Positions 22,795 to 31,869 are shown, numbered from the stretch's first letter. The stretch: 37,188 bases of DNA from an uncultured Lachnospiraceae bacterium (GCA_947623185.1 CANQGL010000017.1:1-37188); one strand, 5' to 3'. The notes: generated from the letters alone by a model not told the origin. A program made the numbers and translations.

Positions 22795-23782
22795 TTCACA
22801 GCACGACGCGATCATGCGCGTCTATGACCGGCGCCAGTTCCAGGACAAGCGGGAACAGGACGAGCGCGTTGCGGAAGTAAACGCGCGGATCCCGCGGATC
22901 GCGGAATTGAGCGACGCCGTTTCCGCCGCGATGGCGCAGGCCGCGCGCTGCAGGTTAAACGGCGACGAGGCCGGAGCAAAACGCCTGAAAGAGGAGGCGG
23001 CCGGGCTTAGAGAGCAGAAGGCGGTACTCCTTCGTGAGAACGGCTATCCGGAGGATTATCTGGAGATCCGCTATCAGTGCCCGGACTGCAGGGACAAAGG
23101 CTATGTCGACGGGAAGAAATGCCACTGTTTCCGCCATATGGAGATCGAGCTCCTTTACGACCAGTCCACCATCCGCGACCAGCTGGAGCGCGAAAATTTC
23201 GACACGCTTTCCATGGATTTTTACGACCGCGAGCGGGTCGACGAAAAACTCGGGATGACGGTCTACGAATATATGTCCTCGGTCATCGGCGAATGCCGCG
23301 AATTTGTGGAGGCGTTCGGCGAGGAAAAGGGCAGCATCCTCTTTACGGGCGAAGTCGGGAGCGGCAAGACGTTCCTCAGCAACTGCATCGCGCGGGAGCT
23401 GATCCGGAACTGCTTCTCGGTGGTCTACAAGTCCGCCACGGATTTGTTCGAGCTTCTGTCGGAGAGCCGCTTCGGGAACCGGGACGACGAGGAGGCGAAG
23501 GAGAAAGCCGCCGGGATCCTCGACTGCGACATGCTGATCATCGACGATCTCGGGACGGAACTGATCAACAGTTTTACCGCCTCGCAGCTGTTTTACTGCA
23601 TCAACGAGCGCCTAAACCGCAAAAAGGGAACGATCATCACCACCAATCTTTCGCTGAACCGCCTGCGCGACGAGTTCACGGACCGCGTTGCGTCCCGCAT
23701 CATCGGCTGCTACCGGATCATTCCGCTGCGCGGCGACGACGTCCGCATGATGAAGCAGGGGTATCGGTTCCCGCAGGAATAA
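22781..23782 (+). CDS. dnaC: DnaC/DnaI-like helicase loader ATPase
   Basis: A 333-residue AAA+ protein that loads the replicative helicase onto DNA. The N-terminal coiled region (about 1-90) is followed by a zinc-binding motif CPDCRDKGYVDGKKCHC, Walker A GEVGSGKTFLSN and Walker B MLIIDDLGTE. A sensor-1 region, IITTNLSLNRL, and the Arg finger region DRVASRI follow. The start at 22781 has GGGGGAGG before it, and the N-terminus MGLSNSQHDAIMRVYDRRQF is what Lachnospiraceae-type DnaC proteins show. It overlaps dnaD by 14 bases, so the two loader proteins are made together. A weak GTCG-rich hairpin after the stop might end the operon. Confidence 0.9.
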   Translation: MGLSNSQHDAIMRVYDRRQFQDKREQDERVAEVNARIPRIAELSDAVSAAMAQAARCRLNGDEAGAKRLKEEAAGLREQKAVLLRENGYPEDYLEIRYQCPDCRDKGYVDGKKCHCFRHMEIELLYDQSTIRDQLERENFDTLSMDFYDRERVDEKLGMTVYEYMSSVIGECREFVEAFGEEKGSILFTGEVGSGKTFLSNCIARELIRNCFSVVYKSATDLFELLSESRFGNRDDEEAKEKAAGILDCDMLIIDDLGTELINSFTASQLFYCINERLNRKKGTIITTNLSLNRLRDEFTDRVASRIIGCYRIIPLRGDDVRMMKQGYRFPQE

Positions 23783-23838
23783 AGCGTCGGAGCGACTCGC
23801 GTTTTTCCGCTGTTTTTCGCGGATTTTCGCGAAACCGG

Positions 23839-23867
23839 TTGACTTGAATCCGGGTTAATGTTATGAT
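23839..23867 (+). promoter_or_regulatory. Sigma-A promoter of prs
   Basis: TTGACT (23839-23844), a 17-bp spacer and TATGAT (23862-23867) with an extended TG. It precedes a 116-base leader with no recognised riboswitch. Confidence 0.78.
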
Positions 23868-23983
23868 TTTTATACGCCGGAACGGAAAAGACCGGCCGGA
23901 TCTTCAACAAAATATATCGTAAACTATCTACGGGGAGCAACGGGTACCGTCGATGCCAGAGCAACAGGATACGGGGGAGACAT

Positions 23984-25162
23984 ATGCTGTACGAAGAGAA
24001 GCAGATCGAGACGATACCGGTGGGACCGCTGGGGCTGATCCCGCTGCAGAGCTGTGAGTCGCTGGGGAAAAAAGTAGACGAATGGTTGGTCGGCTGGAGG
24101 TATGAGCGCGAGAGCGAGCACAAAACGACGATCGCGTTCGCAGGCTATCAGAGAGATTCGTATATCGTGCCGGCCAAAACGCCGCGTTTCGGTTCGGGCG
24201 AGGCGAAAGGCCAGATCATCGAATCGGTGCGCGGGGACGACCTGTATCTGATGGTCGATGTGTGCAATTACAGCATCACCTATTCGCTCTGCGGGATCCA
24301 GAACCATATGTCGCCGGACGACCACTATCAGGATCTGAAGCGCGTGATCGCCGCGGTGGGCGGAAAGGCCCGCCGGATCAACGTGATCATGCCGTTCCTC
24401 TACGAGAGCCGCCAGCACAAGCGCACCGGCCGCGAGTCTCTGGACTGCGCGCTTGTCCTGCAGGAGCTCGTAAACATGGGCGTCGAGAATATCATCACCT
24501 TCGACGCGCACGATCCGCGCGTGCAGAACGCGATCCCGCTAAAGGGATTCGAGACGGTGCAGCCGACGTACCAGTTCATCAAACATCTCCTGAAGCACGA
24601 GAAAGAACTGCAGATCGACAGCGAGCATATGATGGTCATCAGCCCGGACGAGGGCGGGATGAACCGGGCCGTGTTCTTCGCGAACGTCCTCGGCCTTGAT
24701 CTCGGCATGTTCTACAAGCGCCGGGATTACACCCGGGTCGTGAACGGACGCAATCCAATCATCGCCCACGAATTCCTCGGCTCGAGCGTCGAGGGCAAGG
24801 ACGTCCTGATCATCGACGATATGATCTCCTCCGGCGAGAGCATGATCGAGACCGCGAAGGAGCTCAAGCGCAGAAAAGCCAGAAAGATCTTCGTCTGCGC
24901 GACCTTCGGGCTGTTTACGGGGGGCCTCAAGAAATTCGACGAATGTTACGAGAACGGCCTGATCGACCGGCTGCTCACGACGAATCTGGTCTACCAGACG
25001 CCGGAGCTTCTGTCGAAGCCGTATTACATCGACGTGGACATGAGCAAATACATTGCGCTCATCATCGACAATTTGAATCACGACTCGTCGTTGAACGAGC
25101 TTTTAAATCCGACGGGGCGGATCAACCGCCTGCTGACGCGCTACCGCACAGGGGAGCGGTAA
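23984..25162 (+). CDS. prs: Ribose-phosphate diphosphokinase (PRPP synthetase), long form
   Basis: A 392-residue cytosolic enzyme making PRPP from ribose-5-phosphate and ATP, feeding purine, pyrimidine, histidine and tryptophan synthesis. The PRPP loop is DVLIIDDMISSGES near residue 270, and the ATP/Mg-binding YESRQHKR and FDAHDPRV motifs are in the N-half. It is longer than the classic 315-residue form, with an N-terminal extension and an internal insertion; this long form is common in Clostridia. GGGGGAG precedes the ATG. It stands alone, with its own promoter and terminators. Confidence 0.93.
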   Translation: MLYEEKQIETIPVGPLGLIPLQSCESLGKKVDEWLVGWRYERESEHKTTIAFAGYQRDSYIVPAKTPRFGSGEAKGQIIESVRGDDLYLMVDVCNYSITYSLCGIQNHMSPDDHYQDLKRVIAAVGGKARRINVIMPFLYESRQHKRTGRESLDCALVLQELVNMGVENIITFDAHDPRVQNAIPLKGFETVQPTYQFIKHLLKHEKELQIDSEHMMVISPDEGGMNRAVFFANVLGLDLGMFYKRRDYTRVVNGRNPIIAHEFLGSSVEGKDVLIIDDMISSGESMIETAKELKRRKARKIFVCATFGLFTGGLKKFDECYENGLIDRLLTTNLVYQTPELLSKPYYIDVDMSKYIALIIDNLNHDSSLNELLNPTGRINRLLTRYRTGER

Positions 25163-25191
25163 AAAGTTCCGATTTATATATGATTATACAA

Positions 25192-25236
25192 AAGACCCGG
25201 CAGCGGAAGATCGCAATACTTCGTTGACCGGGTCTT
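25192..25236 (+). terminator. Hairpin after prs
   Basis: AAGACCCGG (25192-25200) pairs perfectly with CCGGGTCTT (25228-25236) around an inner hairpin; the tail is ATATATT. The weak T-run makes it less sure than the next one. Confidence 0.6.
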
Positions 25237-25288
25237 ATATATTCTGGAAATTCAGTTTTTACTCGTTTCAAAGAATTACCATATTTTG

Positions 25289-25314
25289 GAGCAGGCAAAA
25301 TGCCTGCTCTTTTT
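25289..25314. terminator. Bidirectional terminator between prs and the lysR gene
   Basis: GAGCAGGC (25289-25296) and GCCTGCTC (25302-25309) around AAAAT, then TTTTT. The AAAAT/T-rich flanks allow use from both strands, for prs and for the convergent LysR gene. Confidence 0.82.
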
Positions 25315-25358
25315 ATGCTCTACAGATCCCAATGCTGATTGGGGCGAAAGGTTGATAT

Positions 25359-26291
25359 TTACAGTTGCAATGACGAATTGTTGTTTTGGAAGACATTACA
25401 AAGGCATGTAAATACTTTGGAAATTGAGGCATTCATAGAAGCAGTATTTTTGGAAAAGGCAATGGTAACCGGCAGATAGTTCTGATCCGGCAGCATGCAA
25501 AAATAGTAGTCATGCTGCGAGCGTGACAGCATGGAACGCAAACCAAAACTAATACCCATGCCGCTGCTGACCAGTTCCATGGCAATACTCATGGTCGGAA
25601 CCAGAATCATGTCAATCGGTTTAAAACCATAATAGTCAAAGACATTCATTACGGTTTTATAGAATTGCTTTTCCGGTTGAAGCAGAAGAAAAGGATCATT
25701 CTGGAACTGCTGCAAGACAACAGGAAGAGGCTGAGAAATGGTGCCAAAGCCTCTGTCAGCGGAATGAGCTATGGGATGGTTGCGGTTCGTTACCAGATAA
25801 AAAGGATCCTTCATTAATGTAAAAGTTTCCAAATCTGAAGACTGTATGGGGGAACTTAAAATTGCCAGATCAATTTCTCCGGAAAGCAGCTGCTTTTTCA
25901 GAGGCTCCGTGTTACGCATAATTATATCGGTGGATATCCCTGGGAGCGTTCGGCGGAGAACGGGTAATATTTTGGGGACAATATATTCTCCCAGAAGCGG
26001 CGGAACTCCCAGACTTACATGCCCGGAATTTTGATTAATAAGAGAAAAATCCTCCATCAGTTGATGTTCCAGATCCTGAACGGTTTTTGCATATTTCAGG
26101 AACTGCACTCCTGCCGGGGTCAGACAGAGAGGCGTCTGCTTTCGGTCAAAAAGCTTGACGTTCAGGCTGTCTTCCAGGTTGCTGATATAGCGGCTTAATG
26201 CAGGCTGAGCAATATATAGAGCTTCAGCAGCTTTGCTGAAGGACTTGTACTGATAGACCGTGAGAAAATATTTAAAGTCCTTAGTATTCAA
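25359..26291 (-). CDS. LysR family transcriptional regulator
   Basis: A 310-residue LysR protein. The winged HTH is at the N-terminus: DFKYFLTVYQYKSFSKAAEALYI and QPALSRYISNLED. The effector domain begins at GHVSLGVPPLLGEYIVPKIL, with RNTEPLKKQLLSGEIDLAIL. The best start is the TTG at 26291 with AGAGGA before it; a longer reading to 26342 also starts at TTG but has no ribosome-binding site and adds a non-family leader. It is divergent from the symporter-amidohydrolase-dehydrogenase genes, which it probably controls (usual LysR layout). Composition is AT-richer than prs. The inducer is unknown, likely the imported substrate. Confidence 0.88.
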   Translation of the reverse strand: MNTKDFKYFLTVYQYKSFSKAAEALYIAQPALSRYISNLEDSLNVKLFDRKQTPLCLTPAGVQFLKYAKTVQDLEHQLMEDFSLINQNSGHVSLGVPPLLGEYIVPKILPVLRRTLPGISTDIIMRNTEPLKKQLLSGEIDLAILSSPIQSSDLETFTLMKDPFYLVTNRNHPIAHSADRGFGTISQPLPVVLQQFQNDPFLLLQPEKQFYKTVMNVFDYYGFKPIDMILVPTMSIAMELVSSGMGISFGLRSMLSRSQHDYYFCMLPDQNYLPVTIAFSKNTASMNASISKVFTCLCNVFQNNNSSLQL

Positions 26292-26384
26292 GATAATTCC
26301 TCTTTTCTCCGTGCAGTCGGAACTCTGCGACGAAAAACACAAAATGGCTGATAATACGGAAGAATCTATACCAATTTTATTATA

Positions 26385-26413
26385 ATGATATTACCAAAAG
26401 AGATATTTGTCAA
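26385..26413 (-). promoter_or_regulatory. Promoter of the LysR gene
   Basis: On the minus strand TTGACA (26413-26408), 17 bp and TATCAT (26390-26385). A TATAAT-like run follows nearby. Its -35 overlaps the likely -35 of the plus-strand promoter at 26407. Confidence 0.65.
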
Positions 26414-26436
26414 TGGAGAAGCCTCAATATTATTAT
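26407..26436 (+). promoter_or_regulatory. Possible forward promoter of the import-hydrolysis operon
   Basis: TTGTCA (26407-26412), an 18-bp spacer and TATTAT (26431-26436). It shares its -35 with the divergent LysR promoter, so the two would compete. No clear LysR T-N11-A box is claimed. The leader to 26571 is AT-rich with no structure recognised. Confidence 0.45.
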
Positions 26437-26570
26437 AAGGATTAAGAAGAGAACCGCAGGATCATAATAAACATTAATTGAACCAATCGAATATATTTTG
26501 GATTAACATGCCGTATGATGCAGTCTATGACCGCATATGAAAAATAAAATGAGGAAAGGGGGTAAAAAGT

Positions 26571-26663
26571 ATGTTCGGATTACCAGCGTTTATTGTGGGA
26601 TACTATATTATCAGCGCAATTGTAGCGGTGGCCGTCGGGGTCTACATTTTCAAAAACAATTGA
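26571..26663 (+). CDS. 30-residue membrane peptide, symporter small accessory protein type
   Basis: A very short reading frame, MFGLPAFIVGYYIISAIV through VYIFKNN, with one membrane helix filling most of it. A strong ribosome-binding site, AGGAAAGGGGG, lies before the ATG. It sits 180 bases upstream of a sodium:solute symporter gene on the same strand, matching the family of tiny peptides coded next to SSS symporters and called symporter small accessory proteins. Longer readings in other frames across it have no family support. The role is presumed to be assembly or stability of the symporter. It is easily missed by gene finders. The 180 bases after it hold nothing I recognise. Confidence 0.65.
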   Translation: MFGLPAFIVGYYIISAIVAVAVGVYIFKNN

Positions 26664-26842
26664 AAATCAGAAAAATGGTTTCAGAGCCTGATGTGATCGC
26701 TGCAAAAGACTACCGGATTATTTCCTAAAATGAAATAAACAATTTAAAGACTGTACCTGCGGAGGGAATAAAACAGACAGCGAAAGACACATATAGGCGC
26801 ATGATTTCAAAGACAGCTTTCGCGAAAAGGAGGAATGTAACT

Positions 26843-28261
26843 ATGACAAAAATGTACTGGATCGTATTGATAGCATATTTAGCTATTGTTTTTTTTATTG
26901 GACTTTATTGCTCCCGAAAGAATGCATCGGGACAAGGGGACATGACTTTGGGCGGCAGATCCTTAGGCCCCTTTGTGTTGGCGGCAACATGGGCAGCCAC
27001 CCAGATGAGCGCCGCAACGTTTATCGGCGGCCCCGGAATGTGTTATTCAGGCGGCTGGGCCAGTATGCTTTGGGGCGTCGCATGCATGATTCCGTTCATT
27101 TCCCTGGCGTGGTTTTTACTGCCGAAAAAGCTTCGGAATATATCAGAACGAGTAGGAGCAGTGACGGTTCCCGGTTTGCTGCGGGCCCGCTATAAGAGCA
27201 AACGGTATACAGGATTTCTGGCAGTTATGATGCTGATTGCCTATATTCCAGTAGTAACCGCACAGATTTCAGCCGCAGGCGTTGTCTTTCAGAATATTTT
27301 CGGTGTTGATTATATTTGGGGTATTGTAATTTTTGGCGGTCTGATCGTGCTGTATACCGGAGCCGGAGGCTATTTGGCTGTGTGCTATACGGACTTTGTT
27401 CAGGCGATTTTTATGATTGTTGGACTAGTAATCGCAGTGCCTATTGCGGTTACGTCGGCCGGAGGATTGACGCAGATGAATGAAACGCTGAGGGCAATTG
27501 ATCCGGGAATGCTGGAACCCAATGGTGTCGGGGGGACCTGGACATGGGCGCTGATTATTTCATGGCTGATTTATTATGGCTTCCAGTCTCTGGGACAACC
27601 TTATACAATCGTAAGATATATGTCTGTAAAAAATACAAAGGTATTTAAGACCAGCTTTGTAGCAATGATTATTTTCTATACATTTGCGGTAGGCGGATGT
27701 TGCTTAATCGGCTTGGCCGCTCGCTGCCTGATCTCAGATCTGCCTTTGGGTCAGGACTATGCACTGGTTGAACTGGTTAAAAGGACCTGTCACCCTCTTG
27801 TTGGCGGGGTAGTGATTGCTGCAATCTTTGCAGCCTGTATGTCTACTGTCGACTCGGCCCTTCATGTTGTTGGAACGGCTATTTCCGTTGACCTTTATAA
27901 AGACTGTATCAACCCGGACTGCACGCCTGAAAAGGAAAGAAGAATCTTTACACTGGCGATTTTGGTCGTGGGCATTGTATCCCTGATTATGGCTGTGAAT
28001 CCGCCGGAAAGCATAATGGCGTTACTGACCTATGGTGTTGCAACACTGGTTGCCATGATGTTTATGCCGATTGTTGCAGGTATTTTCTGGAAACGCTTTA
28101 ATCTGAAAGCAGCTTTTGCATCTTCTGCAGTCGGAGGCAGTCTGGCATTGTTCTGGTTCGTAGTGATGAAAGGAACGGCAAGCGGTATTCACCCGGCCGG
28201 CGTAGCTATACCGGCTGCAATTATCGTAGGCGTTGTAGTAGCTTTACTGACGAAACCGTAA
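26843..28261 (+). CDS. Sodium:solute symporter (SSS family)
   Basis: A 472-residue polytopic membrane protein with about 13 helices. Family features include the GGRSLGPFVLAATWAATQMSA region near residue 35, which holds an SSS-type unwound first core helix, and YTGAGGYLAVCYTDFVQ near residue 180, the SSS signature. VVIAAIFAACMSTVDSALHV in helix 8-9 contains the Ser/Thr pair used for the second sodium site. The start at 26843 has AAGGAGG. It is related to PanF/proline-type symporters, whose ligands are carboxylates and amino-acid-like molecules. Being beside amide hydrolases and 4-hydroxybutyrate dehydrogenase suggests an amide or N-acyl amino acid ligand (inference). Confidence 0.88.
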   Translation: MTKMYWIVLIAYLAIVFFIGLYCSRKNASGQGDMTLGGRSLGPFVLAATWAATQMSAATFIGGPGMCYSGGWASMLWGVACMIPFISLAWFLLPKKLRNISERVGAVTVPGLLRARYKSKRYTGFLAVMMLIAYIPVVTAQISAAGVVFQNIFGVDYIWGIVIFGGLIVLYTGAGGYLAVCYTDFVQAIFMIVGLVIAVPIAVTSAGGLTQMNETLRAIDPGMLEPNGVGGTWTWALIISWLIYYGFQSLGQPYTIVRYMSVKNTKVFKTSFVAMIIFYTFAVGGCCLIGLAARCLISDLPLGQDYALVELVKRTCHPLVGGVVIAAIFAACMSTVDSALHVVGTAISVDLYKDCINPDCTPEKERRIFTLAILVVGIVSLIMAVNPPESIMALLTYGVATLVAMMFMPIVAGIFWKRFNLKAAFASSAVGGSLALFWFVVMKGTASGIHPAGVAIPAAIIVGVVVALLTKP

Positions 28262-28363
28262 CCGGAAGAGGAACTGGAACCGTTCTTCCAGGAGGAAGAT
28301 AATCTGTTTGTTCATAAAAACAGATAAATTTTGTTCAAGGAACAGAGAAGGGAGAGAAGAGAT

Positions 28364-29566
28364 ATGTTTGAGACAAATGAAACTTATGGAAGAAAAGTGC
28401 TGATAGGAAATATTCTGGATAGCAGAACCATGACTTTTCATTATGGCTTTGTTGAAACGGAAGGGAAAAAAATTACCAAAATAGGGCAAGGAACGGATCA
28501 GCCGGATTGCTCCGGGGCTCTAGTGCTGGAAGACAAACACAGCTATATTCTTCCAGGATTGATTGAGTCTCATAATCATTTATATATGGATCCCGGACCA
28601 TTTGCCGAAGTGACTCAAAGACCGGACACCGAACTGCTTAAAAGTATGCTTCGCAATGCACAAACTCAGCTGCATGATGGAGTAACAGCTCAACGAGATT
28701 GCGGGACGCCGAACTTTCTGGATCAAAGAGTCCAGGAAATGATTGATACCGGAATTATAGACGGACCTAAATTACTGACCTGCGGCCCGTGGATTACAGC
28801 TACACACGGACATGGCGCATGGCCGGGTTATGCGCTGATTGCGGATGGAGAAGATGAATGCCGTAAAGCAGTTCGCACCGTACTTCGCCATCATGTTGAT
28901 TTTGTCAAGCTGTTTATTACAGGAGGAACGGCATCTAAATTTGCGCCACCGGATTTCTGCTACTATACAGAAAGAGAAATTCAGGTCATGGCGGAAGAAG
29001 CCAAACGGAATAATAAACAGGTTTGTATTCATATCCATGGCGGAAAAGGAATCGAGTATGCCGTTAAAGCTGGCGCAGATACGCTAGAGCATTGCTCTAT
29101 GGTGACGGACGACCGGCAGATTGAGCTAATTGCAAAAAATGGAGTGATGATGATGTTTAATAACGGCGTCAGATTTGCTCCGCCGAATCCACTGCTGCCC
29201 AAGTTTGAACTGGAACGTGTAGCAAAAACGAAGGAAAGTTCGATTATCGCTGTGCAAAAAGCATTGAAAGCCGGCATTGATATTGGAGTAGGAGCAGACG
29301 GCTATCAGGACAATTATTCTCTGGTCTGGGCGATGGAAGCCTTTGTAAAGAGCGGTGCGAGCACGCAGCAGGCGTTAAAAGCAGCAGGGGAGACCCCAGG
29401 CCGCCGTCTGTTCGGCGGAGAGAGGGGAACCTTAGATGTAGGGAAATATGCTGATATTATCATCACGAATGAGAACCCTCTGGATAATATCAGCAATTTA
29501 CGGAAGCTGCACACGGTTATCCGGGAAGGTAAAATTGTTCGTCGTGATGCAAGACCCATGGTATAA
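28364..29566 (+). CDS. Metal-dependent amidohydrolase (imidazolonepropionase-like)
   Basis: A 400-residue TIM-barrel amidohydrolase. Metal ligands fit the family: His70 and His72 in IESHNHLYM, a likely carboxylated Lys in VDFVKLFITGG near residue 186, His residues in CIHIHGG and LEHCSM, and the catalytic Asp in VGADGYQ. The C-terminal beta cap, KYADIIITNENPL, is typical. Relatives include imidazolonepropionase and Xaa-Pro/Xaa-Arg carboxypeptidases, which open cyclic amides or remove C-terminal residues. No histidine-degradation genes are near, so HutI is unlikely. ATG at 28364 with GGAGAG. It ends 13 bases before the deacylase gene. Confidence 0.85.
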   Translation: MFETNETYGRKVLIGNILDSRTMTFHYGFVETEGKKITKIGQGTDQPDCSGALVLEDKHSYILPGLIESHNHLYMDPGPFAEVTQRPDTELLKSMLRNAQTQLHDGVTAQRDCGTPNFLDQRVQEMIDTGIIDGPKLLTCGPWITATHGHGAWPGYALIADGEDECRKAVRTVLRHHVDFVKLFITGGTASKFAPPDFCYYTEREIQVMAEEAKRNNKQVCIHIHGGKGIEYAVKAGADTLEHCSMVTDDRQIELIAKNGVMMMFNNGVRFAPPNPLLPKFELERVAKTKESSIIAVQKALKAGIDIGVGADGYQDNYSLVWAMEAFVKSGASTQQALKAAGETPGRRLFGGERGTLDVGKYADIIITNENPLDNISNLRKLHTVIREGKIVRRDARPMV

Positions 29567-29579
29567 AGGAGAGAAAACT

Positions 29580-30590
29580 ATGCTGAAAACTTTATGTGTG
29601 GGCACTGTATGTGCTGAAACAGGAACAAAAAAGACCGGAATTCTTCCGATCCCGGAAAAATTTGCGGGAGAATTGCTTCCGGTAGATGTAATTGTTGTAA
29701 ACGGCAGAGAGGATGGGCCCGTCGTTTACATTGGAGCGGGTACCCATGGGGATGAGTTCAACAGCATGGAGGCCTGCCGCAAAGCGGCACTGGCTTTAGA
29801 TCCCCAGGTATTAAAGGGAGCCGTAATCTTTGCGCCTTGCCACAACAATGCGGCTTTGGCCAATTGCTGTCGGCACAGCCCTGCGGACGGGAAAGACCTT
29901 GATGATTGTTTCCCAGGCGATTTGAACGGTACCCCTTCAGATGCATTGGCTTACATTATTTTTCATGAAGCTTTGCTGAAAGCGGATTATATGATCGATA
30001 TGCATACAGCGTCAAAAAATGGATGCAATATCCGCTACGGTACTATTTCACCGGTTATCCCGGAAGTCCGGGATCGATCTTACCAGCTGGTAAAGGACTT
30101 CGGAGGACAGGTGGTTTTTGAATTAAAGAAACCGGGTCCCGGAGAATATCTGGGTCAGGAAACTGGGTGGAATTATTCGGGCAATCTGTTTGCACAGGCA
30201 CATTTGCAAGGAATACCTGGTTCGATTATTGAATATGGTGAGGCGGGACGCCTTGATCTTTCACAAATTGATGCAGCTGTTCAGGGAATCTTCAATATGC
30301 TGAAAGGACTGAATATGCTGGAAGGCGAGGTTGAAGAATACTCACCGATTTTTATTCGCAGGAATCTTACCATTCGCAGCGAAAAGCAGGGCTTGTTTTA
30401 TTGCTATAAAGAGCCGGGAGAACTGGTAAAGAAAGGGATGCTGCTGGGGGAAATTGTCACATATCCCGATAAACTGACCAGAATAACGGCGCCTTGCGAT
30501 GGCATTGTTTTGCGGATTGCCACGGAAGCACTGGTAAAGCAAGATGTACGCTTGTTTATTCTTGGCATTCCGGAAGACCAAAACAAATAA
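29580..30590 (+). CDS. Succinylglutamate desuccinylase/aspartoacylase family deacylase
   Basis: A 336-residue zinc hydrolase of the AstE/AspA (M14-like) family. The zinc ligands are His56 and Glu59 in GAGTHGDEFN and His near residue 142 in IDMHTASKNG. The C-terminal part (about 260-330) is a beta-barrel like a biotinyl/lipoyl domain, GLFYCYKEPGELVKKGMLL, a feature of this subfamily. Family enzymes remove an acyl group from N-acyl amino acids or amines; the substrate here is unknown. The start at 29580 has AAAGGAGAG and lies 13 bases after the amidohydrolase stop, so they are co-translated. Confidence 0.85.
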   Translation: MLKTLCVGTVCAETGTKKTGILPIPEKFAGELLPVDVIVVNGREDGPVVYIGAGTHGDEFNSMEACRKAALALDPQVLKGAVIFAPCHNNAALANCCRHSPADGKDLDDCFPGDLNGTPSDALAYIIFHEALLKADYMIDMHTASKNGCNIRYGTISPVIPEVRDRSYQLVKDFGGQVVFELKKPGPGEYLGQETGWNYSGNLFAQAHLQGIPGSIIEYGEAGRLDLSQIDAAVQGIFNMLKGLNMLEGEVEEYSPIFIRRNLTIRSEKQGLFYCYKEPGELVKKGMLLGEIVTYPDKLTRITAPCDGIVLRIATEALVKQDVRLFILGIPEDQNK

Positions 30591-30603
30591 TGATCAGCAC
30601 TGT

Positions 30604-30636
30604 CGGCAGCATCCGGAGAAACCGCGGATGCTGTCG
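30604..30636 (+). repeat. Intercistronic hairpin before the dehydrogenase gene
   Basis: CGGCAGCATCCG (30604-30615) pairs with CGGATGCTGTCG (30625-30636), 12 bp with one G-U, around a 9-base loop. No T-run follows. It may stabilise or separate the deacylase and dehydrogenase parts of the transcript. Confidence 0.6.
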
Positions 30637-30705
30637 ACGGACTGCGATTAATCGGCTCCCCGCGGAGATACAAAGTATTCGATAAAAACAGGAGAAGGAA
30701 ATATT

Positions 30706-31818
30706 ATGAAACAATTAATGATCCGGCCAGTCATTTACAAATATGCAACGGCCAAAGAGTTTGCTCAGGAGTTTCAGCTGGGGAAGGGCGATCTGGTGAT
30801 TACGAATGAATATATTTATAAGCCCTATTTTGGTAGCATGAACCTTGCATGCGATGTGGTTTTTCAGGAGAAATATGGAGAAGGGGAACCCACGGACAAA
30901 ATGGCTGAGGCGATTTACCGCGATATAAACGGAGCCTATAAGCGTGTAATTGCTATTGGCGGCGGTACGGTTATCGATATTTCCAAACTTTTCGCCCTTA
31001 AGGATGTATTGCCTATCGAGGACCTGTATGACGGAAAGATTCCCGTAGAAAAAAATAAGGAACTTATTTTGGTTCCGACAACCTGTGGGACGGGAAGCGA
31101 GGTAACAAATATCGCGATACTTGCTCTTTTAAACCGCGGGACAAAGAAAGGGCTGGCGACAGACGAAATGTATGCGGACAGTGCAGTACTGGTACCAGAG
31201 CTTCTGTCAGGTCTGCCATTTAAATTTTTTGCCACCAGCAGTATTGATGCGCTGATCCATGCGATAGAGTCCAGTCTCTCCCCAAAAGGTAATGGGACAA
31301 CAAGGATGTTTGGCTACCGGGCTATTGAAATGATTCTTAATGGCTATAAAATAATTGCAGAAAACGGTCCGGATGCACGCATTCCTTTGCTGGATGATTT
31401 CCTGACAGCCTCCAATTATGCGGGTATTGCTTTCGGGAACGCCGGCTGTGCGGCGGTCCATGCCTTGAGTTATCCTCTTGGAGCTACTTACCATGTGCCG
31501 CATGGTGAAGCAAATTATGCTATGTTTTTAGGGGTAATGAATGCTTATATGGAGCTGAAGTCCGATGGCGAAATTGAAAAGCTGAATAAATTCATTGCAA
31601 ATATTCTGAAATGCGACGTGACGGACGTATATTCTGAATTGGAAAGACTCCTGAATAGCATCCTTCATAAAAAGGCGCTTCATGAGTATGGTGTATCAGA
31701 ACAGGACCTCCTGACATTTACAGAATCAGTAATGGAAAACCAGGGGCGATTGATGGCCAACAATTTTGTAGAGCTGGATAAAGAAAGGGTTTATCAGATT
31801 TATAAGAGCCTTTTCTGA
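30706..31818 (+). CDS. 4hbD: 4-hydroxybutyrate dehydrogenase (iron-containing alcohol dehydrogenase family)
   Basis: A 370-residue NAD-dependent group III alcohol dehydrogenase. From memory it aligns closely with Clostridium kluyveri 4-hydroxybutyrate dehydrogenase: KGDLVITNEYIYKPYF, AIGGGTVIDISK, ELILVPTTCGTGSEVTN, and ALSYPLGATYHVPHGEANY with the iron-ligand His residues. It interconverts succinate semialdehyde and 4-hydroxybutyrate. The CoA-transferase and dehydratase that use 4-hydroxybutyrate lie at 35064 and 36422 on the other strand, which supports the call strongly. AGGAGAAGGA precedes the ATG. It is the last gene of the forward block; no succinyl-CoA reductase or GABA aminotransferase is in the window. 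Confidence 0.9.
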   Translation: MKQLMIRPVIYKYATAKEFAQEFQLGKGDLVITNEYIYKPYFGSMNLACDVVFQEKYGEGEPTDKMAEAIYRDINGAYKRVIAIGGGTVIDISKLFALKDVLPIEDLYDGKIPVEKNKELILVPTTCGTGSEVTNIAILALLNRGTKKGLATDEMYADSAVLVPELLSGLPFKFFATSSIDALIHAIESSLSPKGNGTTRMFGYRAIEMILNGYKIIAENGPDARIPLLDDFLTASNYAGIAFGNAGCAAVHALSYPLGATYHVPHGEANYAMFLGVMNAYMELKSDGEIEKLNKFIANILKCDVTDVYSELERLLNSILHKKALHEYGVSEQDLLTFTESVMENQGRLMANNFVELDKERVYQIYKSLF

Positions 31819-31869
31819 CAAAAAATTCTGTCTGACCGATAGAGACACATGTGTTTGATCGGGCAACAT

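Noticed and set aside
26343-26570. Sigma-54 (-24/-12) promoter for the symporter operon
   Set aside because: TGG at about 26500 and TGC at about 26510 have the wrong spacing for GG-N10-GC; a sigma-A-type pair fits better.
28364-29566. Histidine degradation enzyme (HutI)
   Set aside because: The fold is similar to imidazolonepropionase, but no hutH, hutU or hutG-like neighbour is present and the context is 4-hydroxybutyrate metabolism.
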